DNA of 64,000 bases. Origin: CALJFL01 sp964590005. Lineage in GTDB: Bacteria > Pseudomonadota > Gammaproteobacteria > Pseudomonadales > Halieaceae. Shown piece by piece: positions 43,531 through 51,789 of this stretch. A program made the translations under genes and the position numbers. The notes under the pieces were generated by a model. It was not told where the DNA came from and made no database searches. It was given only the letters and a program-made list of their open reading frames with translations. The stretch covers positions 1 to 64,000 of the forward strand of contig CAZPVJ010000151.1 in the NCBI GenBank assembly GCA_964590005.1, read 5' to 3'. Each line of letters opens with the position of its first letter. The stretch's first letter is position 1.

Positions 43531-44163
43531 TCAGTTAACCGGGGAAATAGTCCCTTCAAAATGTTCGATGACATCAGCCAGTGTCGTCACGTCAGCATAG
43601 CGGCGACCGACATCAGCCAGGTTGTTCCAGTGCGCTTCCTCGTTCTGGTCACCACAGCAATCCTCGGGAACGATAGTCCGATATCCATAGGAAAAACTGT
43701 CAACAATTGAGGCACGAACACATCCCGAGGTGGTACAGCCGGTAATAATGGTGGTGTCAATGCAGTGTTTGGTCAGCCAGGTGTGCACCGGTGTCTGGAA
43801 AAAAATTGACGGAGCCGTCTTGGTGAATTCAAAAATGTAGTCCGGATCGTGGATCCTGGGATCGAACTCGGTACAAGGATGGCCATGGAAAAAGCTGCCG
43901 TCATACAGGGACGATATCTTCCAATACGCCATATCATCGCGGCTGCGCCAGGACACGTTGCAGGACGCGATGGGAATACCATGTCTTCGTGCCGCGGCAA
44001 CCAGGGTGGCGGTATTGTCCACCGCTCGCTGGACATGCGCAGACCGGCCAAGCGGACTGGATGAATCCGTAAATCCCTTCTGCAGATCGACGATAAGTAC
44101 TGCCGGTCGCTCGCCAAAGCCAATGGACTCCTGTCCGTAGCCGGCCTGTTCAAATTCATCCAT
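43531..44163 (-). CDS. Isochorismatase-family amidohydrolase (N-carbamoylsarcosine-amidase-like)
   Basis: From ATG 44163, 210 residues with the Cys-Lys-Asp triad: Asp in LIVDLQKGFTD, Lys in FEFTKTAPS, Cys in TGCTTSGCVRAS. The GCTTSGC(V/I)RA motif is typical of N-carbamoylsarcosine amidohydrolase, maleamate amidohydrolase and related amidases. An operator lies 57 nt upstream. It probably removes a carbamoyl or amide group from a ring-opened intermediate. Very like the enzyme at 52754-53380 and less like the one at 44315. Confidence 0.92.
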   Translation of the reverse strand: MDEFEQAGYGQESIGFGERPAVLIVDLQKGFTDSSSPLGRSAHVQRAVDNTATLVAAARRHGIPIASCNVSWRSRDDMAYWKISSLYDGSFFHGHPCTEFDPRIHDPDYIFEFTKTAPSIFFQTPVHTWLTKHCIDTTIITGCTTSGCVRASIVDSFSYGYRTIVPEDCCGDQNEEAHWNNLADVGRRYADVTTLADVIEHFEGTISPVN

Positions 44164-44219
44164 AGTAGATCTGCCTTGGACGTGAATGATAATGCGCGAG
44201 CCGCCTATTTGATCTAAAA

Positions 44220-44229
44220 TGTCCGAACA
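44220..44229. promoter_or_regulatory. TGTCCG-type operator, site D (between two isochorismatase genes)
   Basis: TGTCCGAACA within AAAATGTCCGAACATTT lies between divergent amidohydrolase genes, 57 and 86 nt from their starts. Confidence 0.8.
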
Positions 44230-44314
44230 TTTCAAGTCAATTAAGGCTAGCGATAATTCTCAGGCGTTCCTACACGCGCAAGCAACACATTAAACTGATC
44301 AGGATGAAGCCATA

Positions 44315-44983
44315 ATGCGCCCTACTTTCGTCGATTCATTCAGCCAACCCGTTACCGTTAATGCCAGCGATACTGCGCTGCTGGTAGTCGATATGCAAAA
44401 TGCCACGGGCAATCGCAAGATGGGCCTGGGTAAGTTACTCGCCGAGCAGGGCACGCTAGACGACGCGGCCTATCGATTTGATCGTATCGAGCAGGTACTG
44501 GTGCCCAATATTGCCCGACTGGCTGATGCGTTCAGGTCTGGCGGGGGCAAAGTGATCTACATCACCTACGGGGCCAACGTCCCTGACGCCAGCGATGTGC
44601 CTGCCCACATCGCCGGTATTGTAAAGGCCACCAACAACATCGCGGGCCAACCCGAGCACGAGATCGTCGCGGAACTCGCGCCCCGGGAAGGCGAGCTCGT
44701 TCTCAACAAAACTACCCAGGGCGCATTTCGCTCCACCGGCATTGACTCACACCTGAAAGCTATGGGGATCAAGACGGTGGTTTGCGTGGGTGTTTCCACC
44801 AACAACTGCGTGGCGATGACCGCAATGGAAGCCTGCGATGCACAGTACGGCGTGGTACTGGTCAGCGACGGCACCGGCACGGACAGTGAAGCGATGCAGG
44901 AAGCGACGCTAACGATGCTGCAACGACTCTGGTCCAGGGTAATGACCACCGACGAGGTGATCAGAGAACTCGGGGTAGGATAG
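44315..44983 (+). CDS. Isochorismatase-family cysteine hydrolase
   Basis: 222 residues with Asp in LLVVDMQNATG, Lys in LVLNKTTQGAF and Cys in VGVSTNNCVAMTA, the variant with NNCV seen in ureidoacrylate-amidohydrolase (RutB)-like and cysteine-hydrolase members. It differs in the motif around Cys from the divergent paralogue, so it may act on another amide. An EamA exporter/importer gene follows at 45055. Operator D is 86 nt upstream. Confidence 0.9.
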   Translation: MRPTFVDSFSQPVTVNASDTALLVVDMQNATGNRKMGLGKLLAEQGTLDDAAYRFDRIEQVLVPNIARLADAFRSGGGKVIYITYGANVPDASDVPAHIAGIVKATNNIAGQPEHEIVAELAPREGELVLNKTTQGAFRSTGIDSHLKAMGIKTVVCVGVSTNNCVAMTAMEACDAQYGVVLVSDGTGTDSEAMQEATLTMLQRLWSRVMTTDEVIRELGVG

Positions 44984-45054
44984 CGCTGGAGAATCTGAGT
45001 CGGGAGCAGAATAGCCCGGCAACTAGGAGACACCTCTGGCTGGGGACTCTTTTC

Positions 45055-45930
45055 GTGGTGCTGGGCGCCATTATGTTGGCCTCCAAAGGTATATTTGCCA
45101 AGCACCTGTACAGCCTCGATGTCGACTACGAAACACTGGCGGCCACCCGTTCAGTATTGGCGATCCCTGGCTTCATGCTTATCGCGCTCCTATCGGGATC
45201 CCTTGGTAATGGCGCGCAACTGCGTGCCAGCCATGCTGCCAGCGCAATTGGCGCCGGGCTGCTGTGCTACTACCTGGGCAGTCTCGCCAATTTTTATGCA
45301 CTGACCCTGATCGATGCCAGCGTGGAGCGCGCACTCCTGTTTACCTACCCGGCTATGATCACCCTGATAACCGTTTCGCTAGGTCTTGCGCCAGTCAGGA
45401 TCTCGACGATAGTGGCCCTGGTTACCACGTTCACTGGCATAGCGCTCGTGGTTGGCATCAGTAGTGACAAGATCCTGGAGGCGAATCTCGAGGGCACACT
45501 CTGGATTTTTGCCTGTGCATTCACTATCGCGATTTACTTCCTGGTCAGCGCCAGACTGAGCCAGGTCATGGGCAGCGCGATGTTCACACTGCTGGCAATG
45601 GGAGCTGCCGGAACTGCATTTGGACTGCATTACTCATTACGGTATGGGTGGCTGGATTTAAGCCTGTCAGCTGAGGCCTGGTTCTGGATGCTCGCGCTAG
45701 TGCTGGTAGCAACGGTTATCCCGCTTTCCCTTGTCGCTGAGGGTGTACGCCGCATTGGCTCCCAGCGAGCCGCCTTCGCCAGCACGATCGGCCCCCCCGC
45801 TACGACCGTCATGGCGGTCATTATCCTTGGTGAACGGCTGAGCCCGGGGCAACTGCTGGGTATTTTTGTCATCGTGGGATCCATCCTGTACCTCGAGCTC
45901 ACTGACCGCTCCAGGCTAAGCCCTTCTTGA
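45055..45930 (+). CDS. EamA/DMT-superfamily transporter
   Basis: A 291-residue inner-membrane protein with about ten hydrophobic helices in two EamA repeats (LGAIMLASKGIFAKHL at the start; VVGISSDKILEANLEGTLWIFA between repeats). GTG 45055 is the only standard start, with GGGGA upstream; the frame stays open further 5' and TM1 seems clipped, so a CTG start near 45040 (AGGAG 10 nt upstream) is possible. It would export an overflow metabolite or import a substrate. Same operon as the 44315 hydrolase. Confidence 0.85.
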   Translation: MVLGAIMLASKGIFAKHLYSLDVDYETLAATRSVLAIPGFMLIALLSGSLGNGAQLRASHAASAIGAGLLCYYLGSLANFYALTLIDASVERALLFTYPAMITLITVSLGLAPVRISTIVALVTTFTGIALVVGISSDKILEANLEGTLWIFACAFTIAIYFLVSARLSQVMGSAMFTLLAMGAAGTAFGLHYSLRYGWLDLSLSAEAWFWMLALVLVATVIPLSLVAEGVRRIGSQRAAFASTIGPPATTVMAVIILGERLSPGQLLGIFVIVGSILYLELTDRSRLSPS

Positions 45931-45945
45931 TGGAAGGGCTTTAAA

Positions 45946-45955
45946 TGTCCGTACA
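45946..45955. promoter_or_regulatory. TGTCCG-type operator, site E (TauD promoter)
   Basis: TGTCCGTACA within the near-perfect 16-bp palindrome AAATGTCCGTACATTT lies 48 nt upstream of the TauD start. It is the best match to the consensus in the window. Confidence 0.82.
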
Positions 45956-46002
45956 TTTGGCCTATACTTTCCTGATAAATGACTAATTAGCAGGAGGTCG
46001 TT

Positions 46003-46851
46003 ATGGCTTCAGTCAAGCGCACGCTAGCGAACACCTTTGGCGCTGAGGTCGAGGGCGTCTCTATCAGCGCGAACCCCAGTTCAGCCGATATCGAGGCAAC
46101 ACGTACCCTGTGGGCCGAACACAAACTACTGTTGTTTCGTGGTCAGACGGTCAACGAAGAAGACCTGGTGGGATTCAGCCGCGAGTTCGGGGAACTCGAA
46201 ATCCACGTCAGGACAGAGTACCTCTCTCCGGAACACCCAGAGATCCTTTACGTCTCCAATATGAAAGAGGACGGAAAGGCCATCGGCATCCTGTCTGATA
46301 CCGAGGTGGGCTGGCACTACGACCAGATCTACCTGCCACGTCCCGCTGTGGGATCACTGCTGGCGGCACACACGCTGCCCAGTAAGCGTGGGAACACCGA
46401 GTTCGCGGATATGGCCGCGGCCTACGAAGCGCTGCCTGAAGACGTCAAGCAGACATTGGATGGAAAAAAGGCCACCCAGTCCTACGAAGCGTTTAACAAA
46501 GCCTACAGTGTTCCAACCAACAAAGAACAAAAGCGCCGCTCACAGGATATCGACCAGCCGATCATCCGGACCCACCCTATCACCGGCATCAAGTCGTTGT
46601 ATCTCTGCCCGGGCATGACCACCCGTATCGTCGGCATGAGTGAAGCCGACAGTGACGACATGCTGGAATACCTGTTCGAATGGTCGGTGAGACCGGAATT
46701 CGTCTATTCGCACCAGTGGCAGGACGGGGATTGCCTGATGTGGGATAACGCCTGCACCATGCACCGCCGCGATCCCTTCGACCAGAATGAACCGCGATTG
46801 ATGAAGCGGACCACCATCTTACCGCCGGCAGAGCTGGCGGTACCGTTCTAG
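46003..46851 (+). CDS. TauD/TfdA-type 2-oxoglutarate Fe(II) dioxygenase
   Basis: A 282-residue enzyme with the facial triad HxD in GWHYDQ (His105, Asp107) and the distal His254 in NACTMHRRDPF, followed by Arg residues that bind 2-oxoglutarate. Members hydroxylate next to a heteroatom, splitting taurine, ethers such as 2,4-D, or alkyl sulfates, or hydroxylating amino acids and amines. A TGTCCG operator lies 48 nt upstream, placing it in the regulon. Hydroxylation leading to N-, O- or S-dealkylation of the imported compound is plausible. Confidence 0.92.
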   Translation: MASVKRTLANTFGAEVEGVSISANPSSADIEATRTLWAEHKLLLFRGQTVNEEDLVGFSREFGELEIHVRTEYLSPEHPEILYVSNMKEDGKAIGILSDTEVGWHYDQIYLPRPAVGSLLAAHTLPSKRGNTEFADMAAAYEALPEDVKQTLDGKKATQSYEAFNKAYSVPTNKEQKRRSQDIDQPIIRTHPITGIKSLYLCPGMTTRIVGMSEADSDDMLEYLFEWSVRPEFVYSHQWQDGDCLMWDNACTMHRRDPFDQNEPRLMKRTTILPPAELAVPF

Positions 46852-46880
46852 CGACTTTTCCAGACTCCAGAAACAAAAAA

Positions 46881-46904
46881 ACCGGGGCATGCCCCGGTTT
46901 TTTT
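46881..46904. terminator. Bidirectional rho-independent terminator
   Basis: ACCGGGGC (46881-46888) / GCCCCGGT (46891-46898) has a 2-nt loop with a T-run after and an A-run before. It serves the convergent TauD and TonB-receptor genes. Confidence 0.93.
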
Positions 46905-46917
46905 ATCGCGTTGCCGC

Positions 46918-49533
46918 CTAGAACATAAACTCCAGCTCAACGCCGGCAGAGCGCTCGTTTCCGGGCGTTATGAAAGCACCACCAAACTCAGGCGCTTGAA
47001 TAACTTCCGCAATAAACTCCTCGTCAAGAAGGTTCCGTGCGAAGGCTGTTACGCGCCAATTATCACCACCCAATCCGATGCGCAGGTTCATGATTCCATA
47101 CGAATCTACCTTGGTATTCTCGTAGCTGGTGGGCAGTCCGGTACCTTCACCGGTGAGGTCCTGCAGGATTGCTGGTACCGAGTTATCTGGTGGGATACCG
47201 AGCCCTGGTACACCCGGGTTAGGCTGGTCGAGGTCGTTCCCCTGCACTACATGGTAGAAAATCTCCCCCTGGTAGGCGTACTCCAGTCTTGTCATGAAGT
47301 CGAGCCCACCAAATATTTCCTGGTCCCAGGTAAGCGCGATGTTTGCAGTATAGTCCGCGAGGTTGGGGATATCGTTACCCGACACATAAGGACGGACTGT
47401 CATCTTGTCTATTTCACCGTCAATGTTGCTGTAACCGGCATCAACGCGCAGATTATCGGTCGCCTGCCAAGAGACGCCGAGTTCAAAGCCCTGGATGGTG
47501 GCTTCGTCGATCGCTTCAACTACACGCAAAAGTCCGAAGGGTCCAACATAAAACTCGAAGAACTGCATGTCATCGATTTCGGTATAGAAAACCGCGCCGT
47601 TCAGCTGCATGCTTCCATCAAGTATGGTGGAGGTGAAACCCAGTTCGTAAGCACTTGAGGTCTCTTCGTCATAAATTTCTGGCGGTGCAACTGGTAAACC
47701 ATCGGGGTTCACCAGGAACAGCTCAATAGTCTCGGTACCACCCAGGTTATTGAAACCACCCGTTTTAAAGCCTACACCCCAGCTTCCGTAAACAGTCGTG
47801 TCGTCTGTGAAATCGTAGGTTAAGGCAATCTTGGGCTGGAAGGCATCAAAGGTCTCGTCACGATCCTCAACAGTAGCGCTGACCTCGCCAGTCTCCAGGT
47901 CTATGAAGGCCGGGTTCCAGGGAGTACCGTCGAGTGGTTCTCCGTCGAGCGTACACCCGTTCTCAAAGAAGGTAGAGCAGTAGTCTATGTTGGTCGACAA
48001 AAAGCCATCGGCCGGGCTGGGCACCTTGTTCTCCACTTCCCGTTCCTCGCGGTCATAACGCAAGGCCACCGATAACTCCATACGATCAGAGATGTCATAG
48101 TTGAACGAGCCAAAGATCGCATAGACATCCGTTGTAAAATCATCCAGCACCAGCGCATCGGTCAGATCATTAACAAAGCTCTTTGGCAGGCTGTTGCGGT
48201 TATCATCTTCAAGCTGTGCCACACCCACGGTACGATCTATGTTGAGGTAATAGGCACCCACCTGCCAGCGCAAAGCCCCTTCTCCGCTGGAGGTCAACTG
48301 GATCTGCGCACTAAAGTCTTCCTGATTCCTCTCCTGGTACTGATAACCGTCACAGGTCGTAGGTGAGTAAGGTGGGAAGAAGGGATTTCCGTCGGGCGTG
48401 AATCCCGCGATATTGAAGGTGGGTTGCTGCATAGGGGTGGCATCACCCAGCAGGATAGAGCGGTCGGCTGCTGTCTGCTGGCAGTGATCTTTGGCGTTGT
48501 AGAACCCGAAGGCACCGGATGTACCATCCGCCAGGAAGCTTTGCTCCTGATCAGAGTACAGTGCCCAGGCAGTCAGCACACCAATATCCAGTTCCTTGTC
48601 CATCTTTATGGAGAACTCGAGGGTCTCCTGGTCGTTCTCGGGACGAACATTTGGCGAGAATACAAAATCAGCGTCGTTGACATCCAGTGAGGCCGCCTCT
48701 GGGTCTACGCCGAAGGCCTGCAGGCCGTCCAGGGCACCGACAAAGAACGGAAGCTCAAAAGCGGCATTAAACGAAATCGCCGCCGCCTCAACCTCGGAGT
48801 AACGCAACTTGGTATCGAAGCTCAGCGTGTCACTGGGATCGAATACCAGGCGAGCACTAACACCGGTCTCTTCAAAGTCGTCAACCACGTTGTCGTTGAG
48901 GAAGACATTCTTCTGGAAGCCATCCGTCGTACGGTGATCAATGGTAAGCCTGCCAGCAACGGAGTCACCAAGCGGGCCGGCAATCGTCGCCATACCGGTA
49001 TAGGTATCATTTTCGGCGGCGCTGACTTTTATCTTACCTTCAACTTCGTCGCTCGGTCGGCGAGTCGACATGATCACAGCCCCCGCGGCAGCGGAACGAC
49101 CATAGAGGGCGCCCTGAGGACCTTTCAAAACCTCAATCTGGGTCAAATCGGGGTATTCGCGGTTAAACGCGGAGGGGTTCGTGTACAGGACCCCGTCCAC
49201 GATAAAAGCAAAGTTGGTCTCGCCATCGCGTGCGCCGGAGATGCCCCTGATGCTCAGGGAGCTATCACCGACCTCTACCGTGTTCACGAAGGTGACACCG
49301 GGGGTCATGTAAACAAAGTCTTCAGCGCGCTGCACGCCCATGTTTTCAATCTGGCTTTCAGAGAATGCAGTGATGGTGGCGGGGACGTCTTGCAGTGTTT
49401 CGGCACGGGCCCGCGCGGTCACCACAATCTCTTCCAGCTGAGCCTGGGCACCACTGGAAAAGGTGAGCGCCCCGGTGGCTGGAAGCGCCATCAAAACAGA
49501 AAGGTAAATCGGTCGAAGCTGAAGGTTCTTCAT
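46918..49533 (-). CDS. TonB-dependent outer-membrane receptor
   Basis: An 871-residue receptor with a signal peptide (SVLMALPATGALTFSSGAQAQ), a TonB-box-like EEIVVTARA, a plug domain (VYMTPGVTFVNTVEVGD) and a long beta-barrel ending in aromatic VELEFMF. The form is that of the organic-substrate receptors of marine Proteobacteria, not a siderophore-specific one. An operator (49615-49624) lies 82 nt upstream, so it is regulated with the catabolic genes and probably imports the substrate of the pathway. Confidence 0.95.
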   Translation of the reverse strand: MKNLQLRPIYLSVLMALPATGALTFSSGAQAQLEEIVVTARARAETLQDVPATITAFSESQIENMGVQRAEDFVYMTPGVTFVNTVEVGDSSLSIRGISGARDGETNFAFIVDGVLYTNPSAFNREYPDLTQIEVLKGPQGALYGRSAAAGAVIMSTRRPSDEVEGKIKVSAAENDTYTGMATIAGPLGDSVAGRLTIDHRTTDGFQKNVFLNDNVVDDFEETGVSARLVFDPSDTLSFDTKLRYSEVEAAAISFNAAFELPFFVGALDGLQAFGVDPEAASLDVNDADFVFSPNVRPENDQETLEFSIKMDKELDIGVLTAWALYSDQEQSFLADGTSGAFGFYNAKDHCQQTAADRSILLGDATPMQQPTFNIAGFTPDGNPFFPPYSPTTCDGYQYQERNQEDFSAQIQLTSSGEGALRWQVGAYYLNIDRTVGVAQLEDDNRNSLPKSFVNDLTDALVLDDFTTDVYAIFGSFNYDISDRMELSVALRYDREEREVENKVPSPADGFLSTNIDYCSTFFENGCTLDGEPLDGTPWNPAFIDLETGEVSATVEDRDETFDAFQPKIALTYDFTDDTTVYGSWGVGFKTGGFNNLGGTETIELFLVNPDGLPVAPPEIYDEETSSAYELGFTSTILDGSMQLNGAVFYTEIDDMQFFEFYVGPFGLLRVVEAIDEATIQGFELGVSWQATDNLRVDAGYSNIDGEIDKMTVRPYVSGNDIPNLADYTANIALTWDQEIFGGLDFMTRLEYAYQGEIFYHVVQGNDLDQPNPGVPGLGIPPDNSVPAILQDLTGEGTGLPTSYENTKVDSYGIMNLRIGLGGDNWRVTAFARNLLDEEFIAEVIQAPEFGGAFITPGNERSAGVELEFMF

Positions 49534-49614
49534 CGTTCTTTCTCCAAAGGAATCTCGATCTGGCTCTGCTTACACAATGACTATGCTCATTCTATTTCAG
49601 AAAATCAATACATA

Positions 49615-49624
49615 TGTCCGTACA
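49615..49624. promoter_or_regulatory. TGTCCG-type operator, site F (TonB receptor promoter)
   Basis: TGTCCGTACA with ATAT and AAT flanks lies 82 nt upstream of the receptor ATG. It marks the right end of the operator series. Confidence 0.75.
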
Positions 49625-49664
49625 ATCAGTGCTTTTGAAGCCACATTGGTGAAAATACCGGTTT

Positions 49665-50840
49665 TCAAACAGCACCCTCATCTCGCAATAGCGCCAGCTC
49701 TTCAGGCATACAGCCCAGGCTCGCCAGCACTGACTCGGTGTGTTCTCCTACCTTGGCCAGGCCAAACTGTACGCGTCCGGGTTCATTACGAAACTTGATG
49801 GGCACTCCTATATGATCATTGCCCTGTTCGTCCCGCACGCGCATTTGCCGCGCCCATACATGATCCGTGTCCCAGGCCTCCTCCAGTGACATCACCGGCA
49901 TCCAACAGATATCCCTGCCCTCAAACCAGCTTTCCCACTCCGCGCGAGTGCGCTGTTTGAACGCCTGTCTCAGAAAGGCGATAGCGTCGTGATGTCCCTT
50001 GCCCGCAGGCCCGGTAACAGACTGGACAAAGTCTGGACGCCCCAGCCCATTGAACAGCTCCTCGACAAATTTGTGCTCCCCCCCTCCCAGGGCAATATGG
50101 TTGCCATCCGCCAACTCGTAGATATTGAGCATGGCATTACCGCCATGGGTTCTCTCCAGATGCCGATCAGGCTTTTGCCCCGCGCTGAAGACCGGGCCCA
50201 CGATATTGGGTGAGGCATTCAACACCGACTCAAACATGCTGATATCGATATAGTCGCCCTCCCCCGTTGCATGGCGCCGATACAACGCCATCATGATGCC
50301 GCCAAAGGCAAGGTGGGAGGACAACATGTCAGAAATGGCCACGCCGATAATGGCGGGACCAGAATCGTCAGAGGGCGAACGGGTGAGGTCGAGAATTCCG
50401 GCTGCCGCTACCGCGGCTGTGTCGTGGGCGGGTCGATCTCGCCAGGGACCGTCCTGGCCAAAGGCAGACAGCGAGCAGTACACAATACCCGGATTAATTG
50501 CGCGGATTACGTCGTAGTCGATACCCAGGCGTTTCATCACCCCAGGCCGAAAGCTCTCAATAAATACGTCGGCAGTTTCAACCAGTGATAGCAGCAGCTC
50601 CTTCGCCCGCGGACTCTTAAGATTCAGGGTCACGCTCTCCTTGCCACGCTGGGTGGTACGAAACATGACTGTGCTATCACCCTGTGTCCAGGGGAAGAAC
50701 TGGCTCGAACGGGTGGGCTCCGGGGAAGCCGGGTTTTCAATTTTTATCACCCGGGCACCATGGTCAGCCATCATGAGCGAGACCGCTGGGCCCGGCAAAA
50801 AAAGTGATAGATCGATAACAGTCAGGCCTTCAAGCTTCAT
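49665..50840 (-). CDS. CaiB/BaiF family III CoA-transferase (5 of 5)
   Basis: 392 residues from ATG 50840: EGLTVIDLSLFLPGPAVSLMM, KIENPASPEPTR and the catalytic Asp in VAISDMLSSH. A longer frame (to 50963) is open but lacks a matching N-terminus. It may be read separately from the TonB receptor, with operator F between them, and is divergent from an SDR gene across a perfect inverted repeat (50911-50925), so it may belong to another regulon. Confidence 0.9.
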   Translation of the reverse strand: MKLEGLTVIDLSLFLPGPAVSLMMADHGARVIKIENPASPEPTRSSQFFPWTQGDSTVMFRTTQRGKESVTLNLKSPRAKELLLSLVETADVFIESFRPGVMKRLGIDYDVIRAINPGIVYCSLSAFGQDGPWRDRPAHDTAAVAAAGILDLTRSPSDDSGPAIIGVAISDMLSSHLAFGGIMMALYRRHATGEGDYIDISMFESVLNASPNIVGPVFSAGQKPDRHLERTHGGNAMLNIYELADGNHIALGGGEHKFVEELFNGLGRPDFVQSVTGPAGKGHHDAIAFLRQAFKQRTRAEWESWFEGRDICWMPVMSLEEAWDTDHVWARQMRVRDEQGNDHIGVPIKFRNEPGRVQFGLAKVGEHTESVLASLGCMPEELALLRDEGAV

Positions 50841-50910
50841 AGGGGGCTCGTATTTGTCAGCTAGGGGTTTTGGTGAATTGACCATGACATAGTAGCCCGA
50901 ACACGCATCC

Positions 50911-50925
50911 AGTCCAGTCTGGACT
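50911..50925. promoter_or_regulatory. Perfect inverted repeat AGTCCAG-T-CTGGACT
   Basis: A 15-bp repeat (7-bp arms, 1-nt centre) lies between divergent CaiB (start 50840) and SDR (start 51000) genes. It shares only GTCC/GGAC with the TGTCCG operators, so it is probably another regulator's site. Confidence 0.55.
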
Positions 50926-50999
50926 TGACTCGTCGTGCCCCGGATGCAACTGTCAGAGCGCATATAACAGTAGGTATCGAGCCGATAGGAGATGAGGAA

Positions 51000-51764
51000 A
51001 TGACACTATCTACGGACCTTACAGGCAAAGTCGCCCTGATAACGGGGGCCTCTTCAGGTATCGGTCGCGGCGTGGCGCTGGCGCTCGCCAGAGCGGGTTG
51101 TCATGTATTCATCAATTACCCGCCGGTCGAGGGTAACGAGGCCGCATCGGAAGTCAAAGCCACCATAGAGTCTGCGGGAGGCTCAGCATCGCTTGCGCCG
51201 GCGGATGTCAGTGACGAGGGACAGGTTGCGGATATGATCAACACAATCTCGGTCGATGCGGGCAAACTGGACATCCTGGTCAACAATGCCGGTATTGCGC
51301 GCTCTGCGCCCATCGAGGACATTAGCCTGGATGACTGGCAGGCCGTCATGGACGTCCATGTCAAGGGAACCTTTCTCTGCACCCGAGCCGTGTTACCCAT
51401 GATGTACAAGCAGAACGCGGGCCGCATCATCAATACAGCCTCCCAGCTGGCGTATAAGGGCGCGCCGGGCTTTGCTCATTACACAGCGGCCAAGGGTGCA
51501 ATTCTTTCTTTTACCAGGACGCTGGCCCTGGAGATCGGCGATCGCGATATCACCGCAAACTGTGTTGCGCCCGGCGCCACCATGACCCCCATCCTGGAGG
51601 ATGTACCGGAAGAAATACTGGAGAGTATTCGACTCGCGATACCCAGGGGCAAGCTGGCCGAGGTTGATGATATCGTTGGTGCCTACCTATTCCTGGCCAG
51701 CGAGGAGGCCGCACACTTTCGCGGCCAGTGCCTGAGTCCCAACGGGGGTGATGTCTTTCTCTAG
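51000..51764 (+). CDS. Classical short-chain dehydrogenase/reductase
   Basis: 254 residues from ATG 51000 (AGGAG 7 nt upstream) with complete classical SDR motifs: TGASSGIG near residue 16, NNAG, catalytic Ser in NTASQLA and YTAAK. It resembles 3-oxoacyl-ACP reductase/FabG-like dehydrogenases. Divergent from a CoA-transferase. It could oxidise or reduce a hydroxyacyl intermediate; the true substrate is unknown. Convergent with the deacetylase gene. Confidence 0.92.
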   Translation: MTLSTDLTGKVALITGASSGIGRGVALALARAGCHVFINYPPVEGNEAASEVKATIESAGGSASLAPADVSDEGQVADMINTISVDAGKLDILVNNAGIARSAPIEDISLDDWQAVMDVHVKGTFLCTRAVLPMMYKQNAGRIINTASQLAYKGAPGFAHYTAAKGAILSFTRTLALEIGDRDITANCVAPGATMTPILEDVPEEILESIRLAIPRGKLAEVDDIVGAYLFLASEEAAHFRGQCLSPNGGDVFL

Positions 51765-51789
51765 ACCGCCTGGCTGGGCAGCCCAGCTG

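Noticed and set aside
51773..51787. GCTGGG-CAG-CCCAGC hairpin between SDR and deacetylase genes as terminator
   Set aside because: No T-run follows on either strand and the stem is only 6 bp.
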